Positions 16,237 to 25,662 of a stretch of DNA of 64,000 nucleotides are shown piece by piece. A program made the translations under genes and the position numbers. Origin of the DNA: Streptomyces albicerus (lineage in GTDB: Bacteria > Actinomycetota > Actinomycetes > Streptomycetales > Streptomycetaceae); NCBI RefSeq assembly GCF_008905045.1, contig NZ_VWMY01000042.1, forward strand, positions 42,328 through 106,327, read 5' to 3'. Positions within the stretch are counted from its first letter, which is position 1, and every line of letters starts with the position of its first letter. A model generated the notes under the pieces. That model was not told the DNA's origin, did not search any database, and worked only from the letters and a program-made list of their open reading frames with translations.

Positions 16237-16770
16237 TCAACGGCCCGTACGGATCCAGAACCGCAGCTTTCCGCCCCGTTCGTCCTCGAACTCCCCACCA
16301 TTGGCCTCAATCACCTTGCGGGAGCCGATGTTGGTGGTGTCGCAGGTGACGAGAACACGATCGAGCCCGAGCGCACGCGCGCGCGGCAGCACGTCACGGA
16401 GCATGGCGGTGGCGTACCCCTTCCTGCGCGCGGGGGGCCGTACTCCGTAGCCGATGTGACCGCCGAAGTCGCGTAGATGCGGGGTGAGTCGGTGCCGTAT
16501 CTGGATCCGGCCCAGGTAGACGTCCCCGTCCACGTACCAGAACCAGCTGCCCGGCACGAAGCCCTCCGGGCGACGCCCCTCCTCCGATTCCTCCTCGCGG
16601 ACCGCCGCGACATAGCGCGCGAATCCGTCCGGCTCGTGCCAGCTGTCGCCGTACACGGCGAGCTCCCGCTTGAGCGTGTTTCCGAAGTGCTCGCCCTCGG
16701 CGAGGTCTTCCCGCACGGCCTCCAGGAAGGAGGCCCGGAATCGGGGATCAGGACTGACCAGCTGCGGCAT
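16237..16770 (-). CDS. GNAT family N-acetyltransferase
   Basis: A 177-residue protein from ATG 16770 (MPQLVSPDPRFRASFLEAV). The frame is open to 16881, but that extension is Arg/Ser-rich and looks non-coding. The acetyl-CoA binding segment is clear: GGHIGYGVRPPARRKGYATAMLRDVLPRARALGLDRVLVTCD, followed by N-x-x-S (TTNIGSRKVIEANGGEFED). The layout GSWFWYVDGDVYLGRIQIRHRL is the typical beta-strand pair before the cofactor site. The substrate is unknown. It lies directly upstream of the Trp-repeat membrane gene and is divergent from the acyltransferase gene at 16940. Confidence 0.88.
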   Translation of the reverse strand: MPQLVSPDPRFRASFLEAVREDLAEGEHFGNTLKRELAVYGDSWHEPDGFARYVAAVREEESEEGRRPEGFVPGSWFWYVDGDVYLGRIQIRHRLTPHLRDFGGHIGYGVRPPARRKGYATAMLRDVLPRARALGLDRVLVTCDTTNIGSRKVIEANGGEFEDERGGKLRFWIRTGR

Positions 16771-16939
16771 CGCGTCATTGTGGCGCGACGCGCGAGGACT
16801 CGGCCAGGGCGATCGACCGCGGCCCGACGATGACCCGGTGTCCGCGCGGAGCCGTGCGCCATCGCGTCTCTTTCGGATCAAAGCCTCGTTGGGCTGATAT
16901 GGGCATCGAGCGATGCCGGGAACGGAGAGCCCCTTGCGT

Positions 16940-18334
16940 ATGACCGATATCCAGCGTTGCGAGATCCGGCCCGGACACCTGGTGGAGTGGACGCTGCATC
17001 CGACGACCGTCGAGGCGGCGGCCGGTCTGCCGGAGGATTCCCGGCCACCCGCCTACGTACAGGAATCGCATGTACGAACGGCGCGTTCGGTACGCGAAGA
17101 CGGGTTGTTCGTACCGACCTGGAGCGGAACGGCGTTCGACATCCCAGGGCAGGTCGACATCGATGTCCTCCAGAAGGCACTGCGGGCCTGGACCCTTCGG
17201 CACGAGACACTGCGCAGCGGATTCCGCTGGGTCGGCGACGAGATGCGGCGTTTCACGCTGGACGCGGACGCCGTCGCGCTGCACCGCGAGGACGTGGACG
17301 ACTTCGCCGACGCGGCAGCGCTGACCCGGTACCTGGAGGGCCGCTTCGACGTCGCCGCGGACGCACTCAGCTGGCCGAACTTCATCTACGCCGCAGTCGT
17401 CAGGGAGGACGGCGCGAGTGTCTACATGGTGTTCGACCACAGCAACGTCGACGCGTACTCGATCTACCGCATCCCCGCCGAGATCCACGAGCTCTATGAG
17501 GCCGCTCTCGCGGGCCGCGCCGCGGAGACCCTGCCGACCGCCAGTTACGTCGACTTCTGCGCGATCGAGCGGACGAACGCCGATCAGATCGACGAAACCC
17601 ACGCGATCGTCGCCCGCTGGCGCGAGTTCGTCGCCGACTGCGACGGGAAGCTGCCGAACTTCCCCGTCGACCTCGGCCTCGACCCCGAAGGGCCGCTGCC
17701 GACCCAGAAGTTGATGCGCGAAATGCTCGTGGACGACGCGGACGCGGCAGCCTTCGAGGCGTACTGCCGCCCGTACGGCGGAGTCCTGGTCGGCATCCTC
17801 GCCGCCACCGCCCTCATCGTCCACGAGATCGGCGGGCAGCGCGTGTACCGCACCGTCGTGCCGTTCCACACCAGGGTGAAGTCCCAGTGGCTCGACTCGG
17901 TGGGCTGGTACGTGGGCGGCGCGCCGATCGAGATCTCCGTGGCTCAGGCGCCGGATTTCGACAGCGCGCTGGCGACGGTCCGCGCCGAGTTGCGCAAGAA
18001 CAGGCTGCTGTCCCGGATGCCCCTCGCCCGCGTGCTGCGTCTGCTGGGCTCCGACTTCCGGCCCACGTCTCCGGACCTGCACTCGATCGTCTCGTTCGTC
18101 GACACGCGCGGCTTTCCGGGATCGGACCAGTGGCAGAGCATGAAGGCGCACGCGCTGATCCGGGTTTCGTACGGCGATCAGGTGTGCGCCTGGCTCACCA
18201 GGGTCCACGACGGCCTGCAGTTCGCCAGCCGCTATCCGGGCACCGATGTCGCCCACAAGAACATGCGGCTGTACGTCGAGGGCCTGCGCGAACTCATCGT
18301 GTCGGTGGCACGGGACACGGCCGTGCCCGCCTAG
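16940..18334 (+). CDS. Stand-alone condensation-domain-type acyltransferase (PapA-like)
   Basis: A 464-residue protein from ATG 16940 with GGAGAG ten bases upstream. An earlier in-frame ATG at 16913 lacks a site. The fold is that of the chloramphenicol-acetyltransferase/condensation superfamily: LQKALRAWTLRHETLRSGFRW near residue 80, then the active-site segment VFDHSNVDAYS near 166. The catalytic His and the structural Asp are kept, but the first His of HHxxxDG is Asp and the last Gly is Ala, as in some lipid-acylating Pap proteins. The later motif IVSFVDTRGFPG replaces the usual DFGW. No carrier protein or adenylation gene is nearby. It probably transfers an acyl chain to a small molecule or lipid; the substrate is unknown. 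Confidence 0.85.
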   Translation: MTDIQRCEIRPGHLVEWTLHPTTVEAAAGLPEDSRPPAYVQESHVRTARSVREDGLFVPTWSGTAFDIPGQVDIDVLQKALRAWTLRHETLRSGFRWVGDEMRRFTLDADAVALHREDVDDFADAAALTRYLEGRFDVAADALSWPNFIYAAVVREDGASVYMVFDHSNVDAYSIYRIPAEIHELYEAALAGRAAETLPTASYVDFCAIERTNADQIDETHAIVARWREFVADCDGKLPNFPVDLGLDPEGPLPTQKLMREMLVDDADAAAFEAYCRPYGGVLVGILAATALIVHEIGGQRVYRTVVPFHTRVKSQWLDSVGWYVGGAPIEISVAQAPDFDSALATVRAELRKNRLLSRMPLARVLRLLGSDFRPTSPDLHSIVSFVDTRGFPGSDQWQSMKAHALIRVSYGDQVCAWLTRVHDGLQFASRYPGTDVAHKNMRLYVEGLRELIVSVARDTAVPA

Positions 18335-18457
18335 CCCCGCTCCACCGCCACACCGAGGCCCTCCACCCCGGAGGTCAGGAGGGTCTCAATGCGGGCCCTG
18401 AAGGCACAGCATCAGCAAGCGGCAGCATCAGCCATGTCCGCCGACTCCCCGATCACC

Positions 18458-20416
18458 TCAGTGACTGTGCCCACTGGCCACAGGCTTCTTCACCGTCAAC
18501 GGCAGCAGCTTCTTGCCCGTGGGGCCGATCTGAATCTGCGTGTCCATCTGCGGGCACACCCCACAGTCGAAGCAAGGCGTCCACCGGCAGTCCTCGACCT
18601 CCGTCTCGTCGAGGGCGTCCTGCCAGTCCTCCCAGAGCCAGTCCTTGTCGAGGCCGGAGTCGAGGTGGTCCCAGGGGAGGACCTCCTCGTAGGTGCGCTC
18701 GCGGGTGGTGTACCAGTCGACGTCCACGCCGAGGGCGGGGAGGGTCTTGTCGGCGCATGCCATCCAGCGGTCGTACGAGAAGTGCTCGCGCCAGCCGTCG
18801 AAGCGGCCGCCGTCCTCGTACACGGCGCGGATGACCGAGCCGATGCGGCGGTCGCCGCGGGAGAGGAGGCCTTCCACGATGCCCGGCTTGCCGTCGTGGT
18901 AGCGGAAGCCGATGGAGCGGCCGTACTTCTTGTCGCCGCGGATCTTGTCGCGGAGCTTCTCCAGGCGGGCGTCCGTCTCCTCCGCCGAGAGCTGCGGCGC
19001 CCACTGGAACGGCGTGTGCGGCTTGGGGACGAAGCCGCCGATCGACACCGTGCAGCGGATGTCGTTCTGGCCGGAGACCTTGCGGCCCTCGGCGATGACC
19101 TTCATCGCCATGTCCGCGATCTGCAGGACGTCGTCGTCCGTCTCCGTCGGCAGGCCGCACATGAAGTACAGCTTCACCTGGCGCCAGCCGTTGCCGTACG
19201 CCGTCGAGACCGTCCTGATCAGGTCCTCTTCCGAGACCATCTTGTTGATGACCTTGCGCAGGCGCTCGGAGCCGCCCTCCGGCGCGAAGGTCAGGCCCGA
19301 GCGCCGGCCATTGCGGGTCAGCTCGTTCGCCAGGTCGACGTTGAAGGCGTCCACACGGGTGGAGGGGAGGGACAGGCCGATCTTGTCCTCCTCGTACCGG
19401 TCCGCCAGGCCCTTCGCGATGTCGCCGATCTCGCTGTGGTCGGCACTCGAGAGCGACAGCAGGCCGACCTCCTCGAAGCCCGTCGCCTTGAGGCCCTTCT
19501 CGACCATCTCGCCGATGCCGGTGATGGAGCGCTCGCGCACCGGGCGGGTGATCATGCCCGCCTGGCAGAAGCGGCAGCCGCGCGTGCAGCCCCGGAAGAT
19601 CTCGACCGACATCCGCTCGTGGACCGTCTCCGCGAGGGGGACGAGGGGCTGCTTGGGGTACGGCCATTCGTCCAGGTCCATGACCGTGTGCTTGCTGACC
19701 CGCCACGGGACGCCCGACTTGTTCGGGACCACGCGGGCGATACGGCCGTCGGGGAGGTATTCGACGTCGTAGAACGCCGGGATGTACACCGATCCCGTCT
19801 TCGCCAGGCGGAACAGGACCTCCTCGCGGCCGCCGGGGCGGCCCGCCGCCTTCCAGGCGCGGATGATCTCGGTCATGTCGAGCACGGCCTGCTCGCCGTC
19901 GCCGATGATCGCCGCGTCGATGAAGTCGGCGATCGGCTCGGGGTTGAAGGCGGCGTGGCCGCCGGCCAGCACGATCGGGTCGTCCAGCGTCCGGTCCTTG
20001 GACTCCAGCGGGATGCCCGCCAGGTCCAGCGCCGTCAGCATGTTCGTGTAGCCCAGCTCGGTGGAGAAGCTCAGCCCGAACACGTCGAAGGCCTTCACCG
20101 GCCGGTGACTGTCCACCGTGAACTGCGGGACGTCGTGCTCCCGCATCAGCTCTTCCAGATCCGGCCACACGCTGTACGTGCGCTCGGCGAGCACACCCTC
20201 GCGCTCGTTCAGGACCTCGTAAAGGATCATGACGCCCTGGTTGGGCAGCCCGACCTCGTACGCGTCCGGGTACATGAGCGCCCAGCGGACGTCACAGGCG
20301 TCCCAGGGCTTGACCGTGGAGTTGAGCTCTCCGCCGACGTACTGGATCGGCTTCTGCACATGCGGGAGCAGAGCTTCGAGCTGCGGGAACACCGATGCAG
20401 CGACTTCGGCAGACAT
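18458..20416 (-). CDS. TIGR03960 family B12-binding-domain radical SAM protein
   Basis: A 652-residue protein from ATG 20416 (MSAEVAASVFPQLEALL) with GAAGG upstream. The 15-residue extension to 20461 has no site. The N-terminal half has the B12-binding-like fold (LMYPDAYEVGLPNQGVMILYEVLN, DPIVLAGGHAAFNPEP, IIGDGEQAV). The radical SAM core has the cluster motif CTRGCRFC, then GFEEVGLLSLSSADHSEI and LTFAPEGGSERLRKVINK. The end carries CFDCGVC, probably a second metal site. The family is widespread, its product is unproven, and it usually accompanies DUF2344, which here lies about 4 kb downstream. Confidence 0.93.
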   Translation of the reverse strand: MSAEVAASVFPQLEALLPHVQKPIQYVGGELNSTVKPWDACDVRWALMYPDAYEVGLPNQGVMILYEVLNEREGVLAERTYSVWPDLEELMREHDVPQFTVDSHRPVKAFDVFGLSFSTELGYTNMLTALDLAGIPLESKDRTLDDPIVLAGGHAAFNPEPIADFIDAAIIGDGEQAVLDMTEIIRAWKAAGRPGGREEVLFRLAKTGSVYIPAFYDVEYLPDGRIARVVPNKSGVPWRVSKHTVMDLDEWPYPKQPLVPLAETVHERMSVEIFRGCTRGCRFCQAGMITRPVRERSITGIGEMVEKGLKATGFEEVGLLSLSSADHSEIGDIAKGLADRYEEDKIGLSLPSTRVDAFNVDLANELTRNGRRSGLTFAPEGGSERLRKVINKMVSEEDLIRTVSTAYGNGWRQVKLYFMCGLPTETDDDVLQIADMAMKVIAEGRKVSGQNDIRCTVSIGGFVPKPHTPFQWAPQLSAEETDARLEKLRDKIRGDKKYGRSIGFRYHDGKPGIVEGLLSRGDRRIGSVIRAVYEDGGRFDGWREHFSYDRWMACADKTLPALGVDVDWYTTRERTYEEVLPWDHLDSGLDKDWLWEDWQDALDETEVEDCRWTPCFDCGVCPQMDTQIQIGPTGKKLLPLTVKKPVASGHSH

Positions 20417-20539
20417 CTCGCGAACCTTCGTGAGGTGAAATCTGACAGGGATGACCCTCAAGCCTAACGGACCCGCGGCCGCCCTCCGCCCCTCGTCCGG
20501 GCAGGGCTACTCCGGGCCCCCGTGGGTCCTCGCGGAGGT

Positions 20540-20577
20540 CCTCAGGCGTCCTCAGGCGTCCTCGGAGTCCTCAGAGG
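20540..20577. repeat. 10-bp tandem repeat at the CYTH/CHAD gene stop
   Basis: CCTCAGGCGT occurs twice, followed by degenerate copies CCTCGGAGT and CCTCAGAGG. The last copy contains the stop codon of the leftward gene ending at 20571. It looks like a slippage product. Confidence 0.8.
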
Positions 20578-22085
20578 GCCATCCCGCTCCGGATCGTGTC
20601 CCACGTCCCCGGCAGCTCGGCCTCGACGGACACCGCCGTCTGCTCCTCGCGCCCGTACAGGACCCCGTACGTGAAGGCGCTCTCCCCCGCGGCGTGCGCC
20701 TGGGTCGCGACGTCGCGCAGGGCAATGCGGGCCATGACGCTGTCCTGGTGCTCGCCGAGCAGGGTCTGGAGGGACTTCATGTCCCCGACCAGGCTCTTCG
20801 CGGGTTTGCCGAGGACGGGGGTGGCGGCCTCCGCCGAATACCGGGTGCGCTTGGCCTTCTTGCGCGCCTCGTGGATGGCGAGGTCGCGCTCCGCGCCGGG
20901 CGACAGGTCGACGGCCTGTCCGACCAGCCCCGACAGCTTGTCGAAGTCCTTGCGTACGGCCTTGCCGATCACCTTTTCCGCGTTGTCCGAGGCCGCCTTG
21001 AGCAGTGGCGGGGTGGCGAGCAGCGTGTCGAGGGCGGCGAGCAGGTCCAGGTAGCGCCTGCCGTCGAGGACCGCGATCAGATGGCGTCGGGAGCCGGAGC
21101 GGCGAGCGTGCGCCCAGGTGCGCAGCCGGGTGCGGACGGGTCCGGCGAGCAGGGTGCGCGGGAGTTCGTCGAGGGCCGCCGTCAGCCGCTCGGTGAGGAC
21201 TTCCTGGTCGCGGTCGACGCCCAGCTCCCCGGCGAGCCACTTCAGCTCGTCGCCGATCGGGTCGGTGACGGCCCGGTCCAGGACCTTCCCGTACGAGCGG
21301 AAGGCGCTGCGCATCCGGCGGGTGGCGACGCGCATGCGGTGGACGGAGTCGTACACGTCACGCCGGACGGCGGGGTCGAGCTCGATGATCGCGTCACGCT
21401 GGGCGCGGACGTACGCGAGGACGTGGTCCCCGGCCGTGACCGGTTCCGCTGCCACGACAGCTTCCGTACGGGGTGCCCGTCCCGTCTCCCCGAGGGCCCT
21501 GGCCAGCTTGGACGCCGACTTGGAGCGGCGTACGCCCGCCTTGCGGAGCTTCTTCTCGACCTTGTCGAGGAAGGCGGGGTCGCCGTCGTCCGCCAACTCG
21601 ACCTCGATCTCGGTCCATTCGGCGGTGCCGTCGCCGCCGTTGAGCCGTTCGGCGTGTACGCGGTCGACGCTGATCTCGGCGAGCAGGCCGCCGGAGGCGT
21701 CGACGAGGTGGCGGGTGTCGCGGGCCGACTGCAGCCGTACGACGGGGACCAGTTCGGCGTCGCGCACCCGGGAGCGGACGAGTCCGGTGAGCGTGCGGGG
21801 CACGGTGTCGGACAGCGGGGCGTGGATCTCGTCCCGTACGCCATCGGAGACCGGCAGTTTCAGGTGCCAGCCCGCGTCGTCGCCACCGGTGCGGCGGCGC
21901 AGGGTGAGCGACGCGGCGGCGAGCCGCTGGTCGGCCGTGTCGTAGTAGGTCGCGTCGAGTTCGGCCACGCCTTTGTCGATGACGGCCGAGACGCCGGTGA
22001 CGCGCGTCAGGTCCGGCAGGTCCGACAGTCCGGCGCTCTCGTCCGCTTCGTATTTCCGCTCGATCTCCCGCTTTGTCTCCGCCAT
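20571..22085 (-). CDS. CYTH and CHAD domain protein (polyphosphate / triphosphate binding)
   Basis: A 504-residue protein with the CYTH signature EIERKYEAD at its start and the tunnel residues expected of triphosphate-tunnel enzymes (TYYDTADQRLAAASLTLRRRTGG, WHLKLP). From about residue 215 a CHAD helical domain follows, with conserved basic/His patches (VHRMRVATRRMRSAFRSYG, HEARKKAKRTRYSAEA). CHAD domains bind polyphosphate and CYTH domains hydrolyse or bind triphosphorylated compounds, so a role in inorganic or organic polyphosphate metabolism is likely. The start at ATG 22085 directly precedes the EIERKYE motif. It lies 50 bases after rodA with no visible terminator, so it may be read from the rodA transcript. 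Confidence 0.93.
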   Translation of the reverse strand: MAETKREIERKYEADESAGLSDLPDLTRVTGVSAVIDKGVAELDATYYDTADQRLAAASLTLRRRTGGDDAGWHLKLPVSDGVRDEIHAPLSDTVPRTLTGLVRSRVRDAELVPVVRLQSARDTRHLVDASGGLLAEISVDRVHAERLNGGDGTAEWTEIEVELADDGDPAFLDKVEKKLRKAGVRRSKSASKLARALGETGRAPRTEAVVAAEPVTAGDHVLAYVRAQRDAIIELDPAVRRDVYDSVHRMRVATRRMRSAFRSYGKVLDRAVTDPIGDELKWLAGELGVDRDQEVLTERLTAALDELPRTLLAGPVRTRLRTWAHARRSGSRRHLIAVLDGRRYLDLLAALDTLLATPPLLKAASDNAEKVIGKAVRKDFDKLSGLVGQAVDLSPGAERDLAIHEARKKAKRTRYSAEAATPVLGKPAKSLVGDMKSLQTLLGEHQDSVMARIALRDVATQAHAAGESAFTYGVLYGREEQTAVSVEAELPGTWDTIRSGMAL

Positions 22086-22135
22086 GAACCGAATCTAGTC
22101 GCGAATCCGATACATGGGCAGACCCCCAAAGTTCA

Positions 22136-23335
22136 CTAGGCGGACATCGGTCGTTGAACTCTGATGGACTGCAGGAGCCCCACGGCCACCCAGACGGCGA
22201 ACATCGACGAGCCTCCGTAGGAGACGAAGGGAAGTGGTAGACCCGCCACCGGCATGATGCCGAGGGTCATGCCGACGTTCTCGAAGGACTGAAAGGCGAA
22301 CCAGGCGATGATCCCGGCGGCGACGATCGTGCCGTACAGCTCGGTCGTCTCGCGAGCGATGCGGCAGGCCCGCCACAGGACGATGCCGAGCAGCAGCAGG
22401 ATCAGTCCGGCGCCGACGAAGCCGAGTTCCTCGCCCGCGACCGTGAAGACGAAGTCCGTCTGCTGTTCGGGGACGAACTGGCCGGTGGTCTGCGAGCCCT
22501 TGCCGAGCCCGGTGCCGAAGAGGCCGCCGGAGCCGATCGCGATGCGTGCCTGGTTGGTGTTGTAGCCGACGCCGGCCGGGTCGAGCTCGGGGTTGGCGAA
22601 GGCGGCGAAGCGGTTGATCTGGTACTCGTCGAGGATCCCCAGCTGCCAGACCGCGATCGCGCCGACCGCGCCGGTGCCGATCAGCCCGAAGATCCAGCGG
22701 TTGGAGGCGCCGGAGGCGAGCAGCACGCCGAGCACGATGATCACCATGACCATGACCGAGCCGAGGTCGGGCATGAGCAGGACGATCAGTATCGGTACGA
22801 CGGCCAGGCCCAGGGACTGCAGGACCGTGCGGTGGTCCGGGTACGGCTTGTCGCCGGCGTCGACCCGGGCCGCGAGCAGCATCGCCATGCCCAGGATGAT
22901 CGTGATCTTCACGAACTCGGAGGGCTGGAGCGAGAAGCCGCCGCCGATGACGATCCACGCGTGCGCGCCGTTGATGGTCGCGCCGAGCGGGGTCAGCACC
23001 AGCAGGACCAGGAAGACGGAGATCCCGTACAGGATCGGTACGGCCGTGCGCAGGGTGCGGTGGCCGAGCCAGACCGTGCCGATCATCAGGGCGAAGCCGA
23101 TGCCCGTGTTGAGCAGGTGTCTGACCAGGAAGTAGTACGGGTCGCCCTGGTTGAGCTCGGTGCGGTTGCGGGTCGCCGAGTAGACGAGGGCCGCGCCGAT
23201 CAGGGAGAGCGCGATGGCCGAGAACAGTATCGGCCAGTCGAGTCTGCGGGCCAGCGAGTCGCGGGCGAACAGCCGCGTCCAGCTGGAGCGTTGGGGTCCG
23301 TACCCGGAGACGGAGAAGCCGTTCGCGCCGGTCAT
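22136..23335 (-). CDS. rodA: RodA / FtsW / SpoVE-type SEDS peptidoglycan glycosyltransferase
   Basis: A 399-residue polytopic protein with about ten membrane segments. SEDS signatures are visible: GGGFSLQPSEFVKITIILGMAML, LLMPDLGSVMVMVIIVLGVLL, GSGGLFGTGLGKGSQ, FVFTVAGEELGFVGAG and MPVAGLPLPFVSYGGSSM. SEDS proteins polymerise lipid II together with a class B PBP. The PBP gene is immediately upstream and overlaps by four bases (ATGA at 23332-23335). This pair belongs to the mre cluster, which in streptomycetes serves spore-wall synthesis rather than vegetative rod shape. Confidence 0.96.
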   Translation of the reverse strand: MTGANGFSVSGYGPQRSSWTRLFARDSLARRLDWPILFSAIALSLIGAALVYSATRNRTELNQGDPYYFLVRHLLNTGIGFALMIGTVWLGHRTLRTAVPILYGISVFLVLLVLTPLGATINGAHAWIVIGGGFSLQPSEFVKITIILGMAMLLAARVDAGDKPYPDHRTVLQSLGLAVVPILIVLLMPDLGSVMVMVIIVLGVLLASGASNRWIFGLIGTGAVGAIAVWQLGILDEYQINRFAAFANPELDPAGVGYNTNQARIAIGSGGLFGTGLGKGSQTTGQFVPEQQTDFVFTVAGEELGFVGAGLILLLLGIVLWRACRIARETTELYGTIVAAGIIAWFAFQSFENVGMTLGIMPVAGLPLPFVSYGGSSMFAVWVAVGLLQSIRVQRPMSA

Positions 23336-25587
23336 GTGAGCGTCCTCCGCCTCTTCTTCGGGCGGGCCGTACGCCGTCGGGTGTCGCGGTTGTTGCCGGT
23401 GTTGGGGTCGGGCACGGTGGCGGCCGGGTTGTCACCGTTCACCGGCTGCTGCCCCTCCTCGGAGGCCTGTTCGTCCTTCGGCGGCGGGTACGCCTCGGCC
23501 TTCGGGGAGTCGATCGAACCGTCCTTCTCGATCTTCGGCAGGCTCTTCTGGGGCTCGGGCAGCAGGGCCTTCTTCTTGTCGATGGCGCCGTCCTCGGAGA
23601 CGCCGTACAGCGCGTTGTAGATCTTGCGTACGGCGGGGCCCGAGGCGCCGGAGCCCGTACCGCCCTGGGAGATGGTCATGACGACCGTGTAGTCCTCGGT
23701 GTATGTCGTGAACCATGAGGTCGTCTGCTTGCCGTAGACCTCGGCCGTACCCGTCTTGGCGTGCATCGGGATCTCGTCCTGCGGCCAGCCGCCGAAGCGC
23801 CAGGCGGCCGTACCGCGGGTCGCGACTCCCTCGAGGGCACCGTCTATCTCGCTGAGGGTCTGCTGCGTCATCGGCAGTTTGCCGTGCGACTTCGGCTTGA
23901 TCTCCTGGACGGTCTTGCCGTCGGGGCTGACGATCGCCTTGCCGACGGTCGGGTCGTAGAGGGTGCCGCCGTTGGAGATCGCCCCATAGATCGTCGCCAT
24001 CTGGATCGGTGTGACGAGCGTGTCGCCCTGGCCGATCGCGTAGTTGACGGAGTCACCGGCGCGCAGCCGGTTGCCTTCGAGGCAGTTCTCGTACGCGATC
24101 TGCTGGGCGTATGTGCCGCCCTTCTTGCCGTACTTGCACCAGGCGTCCTTGTTGGCCTTCCAGTAGTCCTGCTTCCACTGGCGGTCGGGGACGCGGCCGG
24201 TGACCTCGTTCGGCAGGTCGATGCCGGTTTCCTTACCGAGGCCGAACTGGTGGGCCGTCTTGTAGAACCAGTCGCCGGCGTTCTTGTTCGGCTTGATGCC
24301 GCCGTCGCGCTTCCACTCCTCGTGCGAGAGCCGGTAGAAGACGGTGTCGCAGGAGACCTCCAGGGCACGGCCGAGGCTGATCGGGCCGTACCCCTTGGAC
24401 TCGAAGTTCTTGAAGACCTGGCCGCCGACGGAGTACGAGCTGGAGCACTGGTAGGGGCCGTCGAAGGAGTAGCCCGCGTTGACCGCGGCGGCCGTCGGGA
24501 TGACCTTGAAGACCGAGCCGGGGGCCGACTGGCCCTGGATCGCGCGGTTCAGGAGCGGGTAGTTGGAGTCCTTGCCGGTGAGCCTGGTGTAGTCCTTGCC
24601 GGAGATGCCGCCGACCCAGGCGTTCGGGTCGTAGGACGGGTTGGACGCCATGGCGACGACGCGGCCGGTCTTGGCCTCCATGACGACGACGGCACCGGAG
24701 TCGGCCTTGTAGTTCTCGCCGGTGTTCCTGTCCAACTCCTTGCGGGCGTCCTTCATCGCCTGGTTCAGCTCGTACTCGGCGACGCGCTGGACTCGGGAGT
24801 CGATGCTGGTGACGACGTTCGCGCCGGGTTCGGCCTTGTCGCTCTTGGCCTGGCCGATGACGCGGCCGAGCTTGTCGACCTCGTAGCGGGTGACGCCGGC
24901 CTTGCCGCGCAGTGCCTTGTCGTACTGGCGCTCAAGGCCGCTTCGGCCGACCTGGTCGGAGCGCAGATACGGCGAGTCGGTGTCCTTGGCCTTGGTGATC
25001 TCCTCGTCCGTGACGGGCGAGAGATAGCCGAGGACCTGTGCGGTGTTGGCCTCACCGGGGGCGGCGTAGCGGCGGACGGCCTGCGGTTCGGCGGTGATGC
25101 CGGGGAAGTCTTCGGCGCGCTCGCGGATCTGCAGGGCCTGCTTGGGGGTGGCCTCGTCGGTGACGGGGATCGGCTGGTAAGGCGAGCCGTTCCAGCACGG
25201 CTGCGGTGTCTTCGAGTCGCAGAGGCGGACCTTCTCGATGACGTCCTTGGCCTTCAGACCGAGCACGCCCGCGAGCTTGCTGAGGACCGCCTTGCCGTCG
25301 TCCTTCATCTTCAGCAGGTCGGTGCGGGACGCGGAGACCACGAGCCGGGTCTCGTTGTCGGCGATCGGTACACCGCGGGCGTCGAGGATCGAGCCGCGCA
25401 CGGCGGGGCTGACGACCTGCTGGACGTGGTTGCCGGAGGCCTCCTTGGCGTAGGCGTCGCCCTCACGGATCTGGAGGTACCAGAGGCGTGCGCCGAGCGT
25501 GCCGAGGAGGGACAGAACAAGGATCTGGATGACGACGAGCCTGATCTGGACCCGTGGGGTCCGGCCGGTCTCCGGGATGTTGGTCAT
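23332..25587 (-). CDS. mrdA: Penicillin-binding protein 2 (class B transpeptidase)
   Basis: A 751-residue cell-wall cross-linking enzyme, from ATG 25587 with GGGAGGGGGAG upstream. An N-terminal anchor (LVVIQILVLSLLGTLGARLWYLQ) is followed by the dimerisation domain. The transpeptidase domain has SVFK as the active-site Ser-x-x-Lys, and KTGT (HAKTGTAEVYG) as the third motif. The C-terminus is extended by a Pro/Glu/Lys-rich stretch ending in a highly basic tail (RRRTARPKKRRRTLT), unusual for an extracytoplasmic end. It is translationally coupled to rodA. The neighbours mreD, mreC and mreB place it in the sporulation wall-synthesising complex. Confidence 0.96.
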   Translation of the reverse strand: MTNIPETGRTPRVQIRLVVIQILVLSLLGTLGARLWYLQIREGDAYAKEASGNHVQQVVSPAVRGSILDARGVPIADNETRLVVSASRTDLLKMKDDGKAVLSKLAGVLGLKAKDVIEKVRLCDSKTPQPCWNGSPYQPIPVTDEATPKQALQIRERAEDFPGITAEPQAVRRYAAPGEANTAQVLGYLSPVTDEEITKAKDTDSPYLRSDQVGRSGLERQYDKALRGKAGVTRYEVDKLGRVIGQAKSDKAEPGANVVTSIDSRVQRVAEYELNQAMKDARKELDRNTGENYKADSGAVVVMEAKTGRVVAMASNPSYDPNAWVGGISGKDYTRLTGKDSNYPLLNRAIQGQSAPGSVFKVIPTAAAVNAGYSFDGPYQCSSSYSVGGQVFKNFESKGYGPISLGRALEVSCDTVFYRLSHEEWKRDGGIKPNKNAGDWFYKTAHQFGLGKETGIDLPNEVTGRVPDRQWKQDYWKANKDAWCKYGKKGGTYAQQIAYENCLEGNRLRAGDSVNYAIGQGDTLVTPIQMATIYGAISNGGTLYDPTVGKAIVSPDGKTVQEIKPKSHGKLPMTQQTLSEIDGALEGVATRGTAAWRFGGWPQDEIPMHAKTGTAEVYGKQTTSWFTTYTEDYTVVMTISQGGTGSGASGPAVRKIYNALYGVSEDGAIDKKKALLPEPQKSLPKIEKDGSIDSPKAEAYPPPKDEQASEEGQQPVNGDNPAATVPDPNTGNNRDTRRRTARPKKRRRTLT

Positions 25588-25662
25588 TGCTCCCCCTCCC
25601 TCAGCTCATTCGGTGTGCTGTTGTCGCGGGCGTTCGGTGTGCTGTCGTCGAGGGCGCCACTC

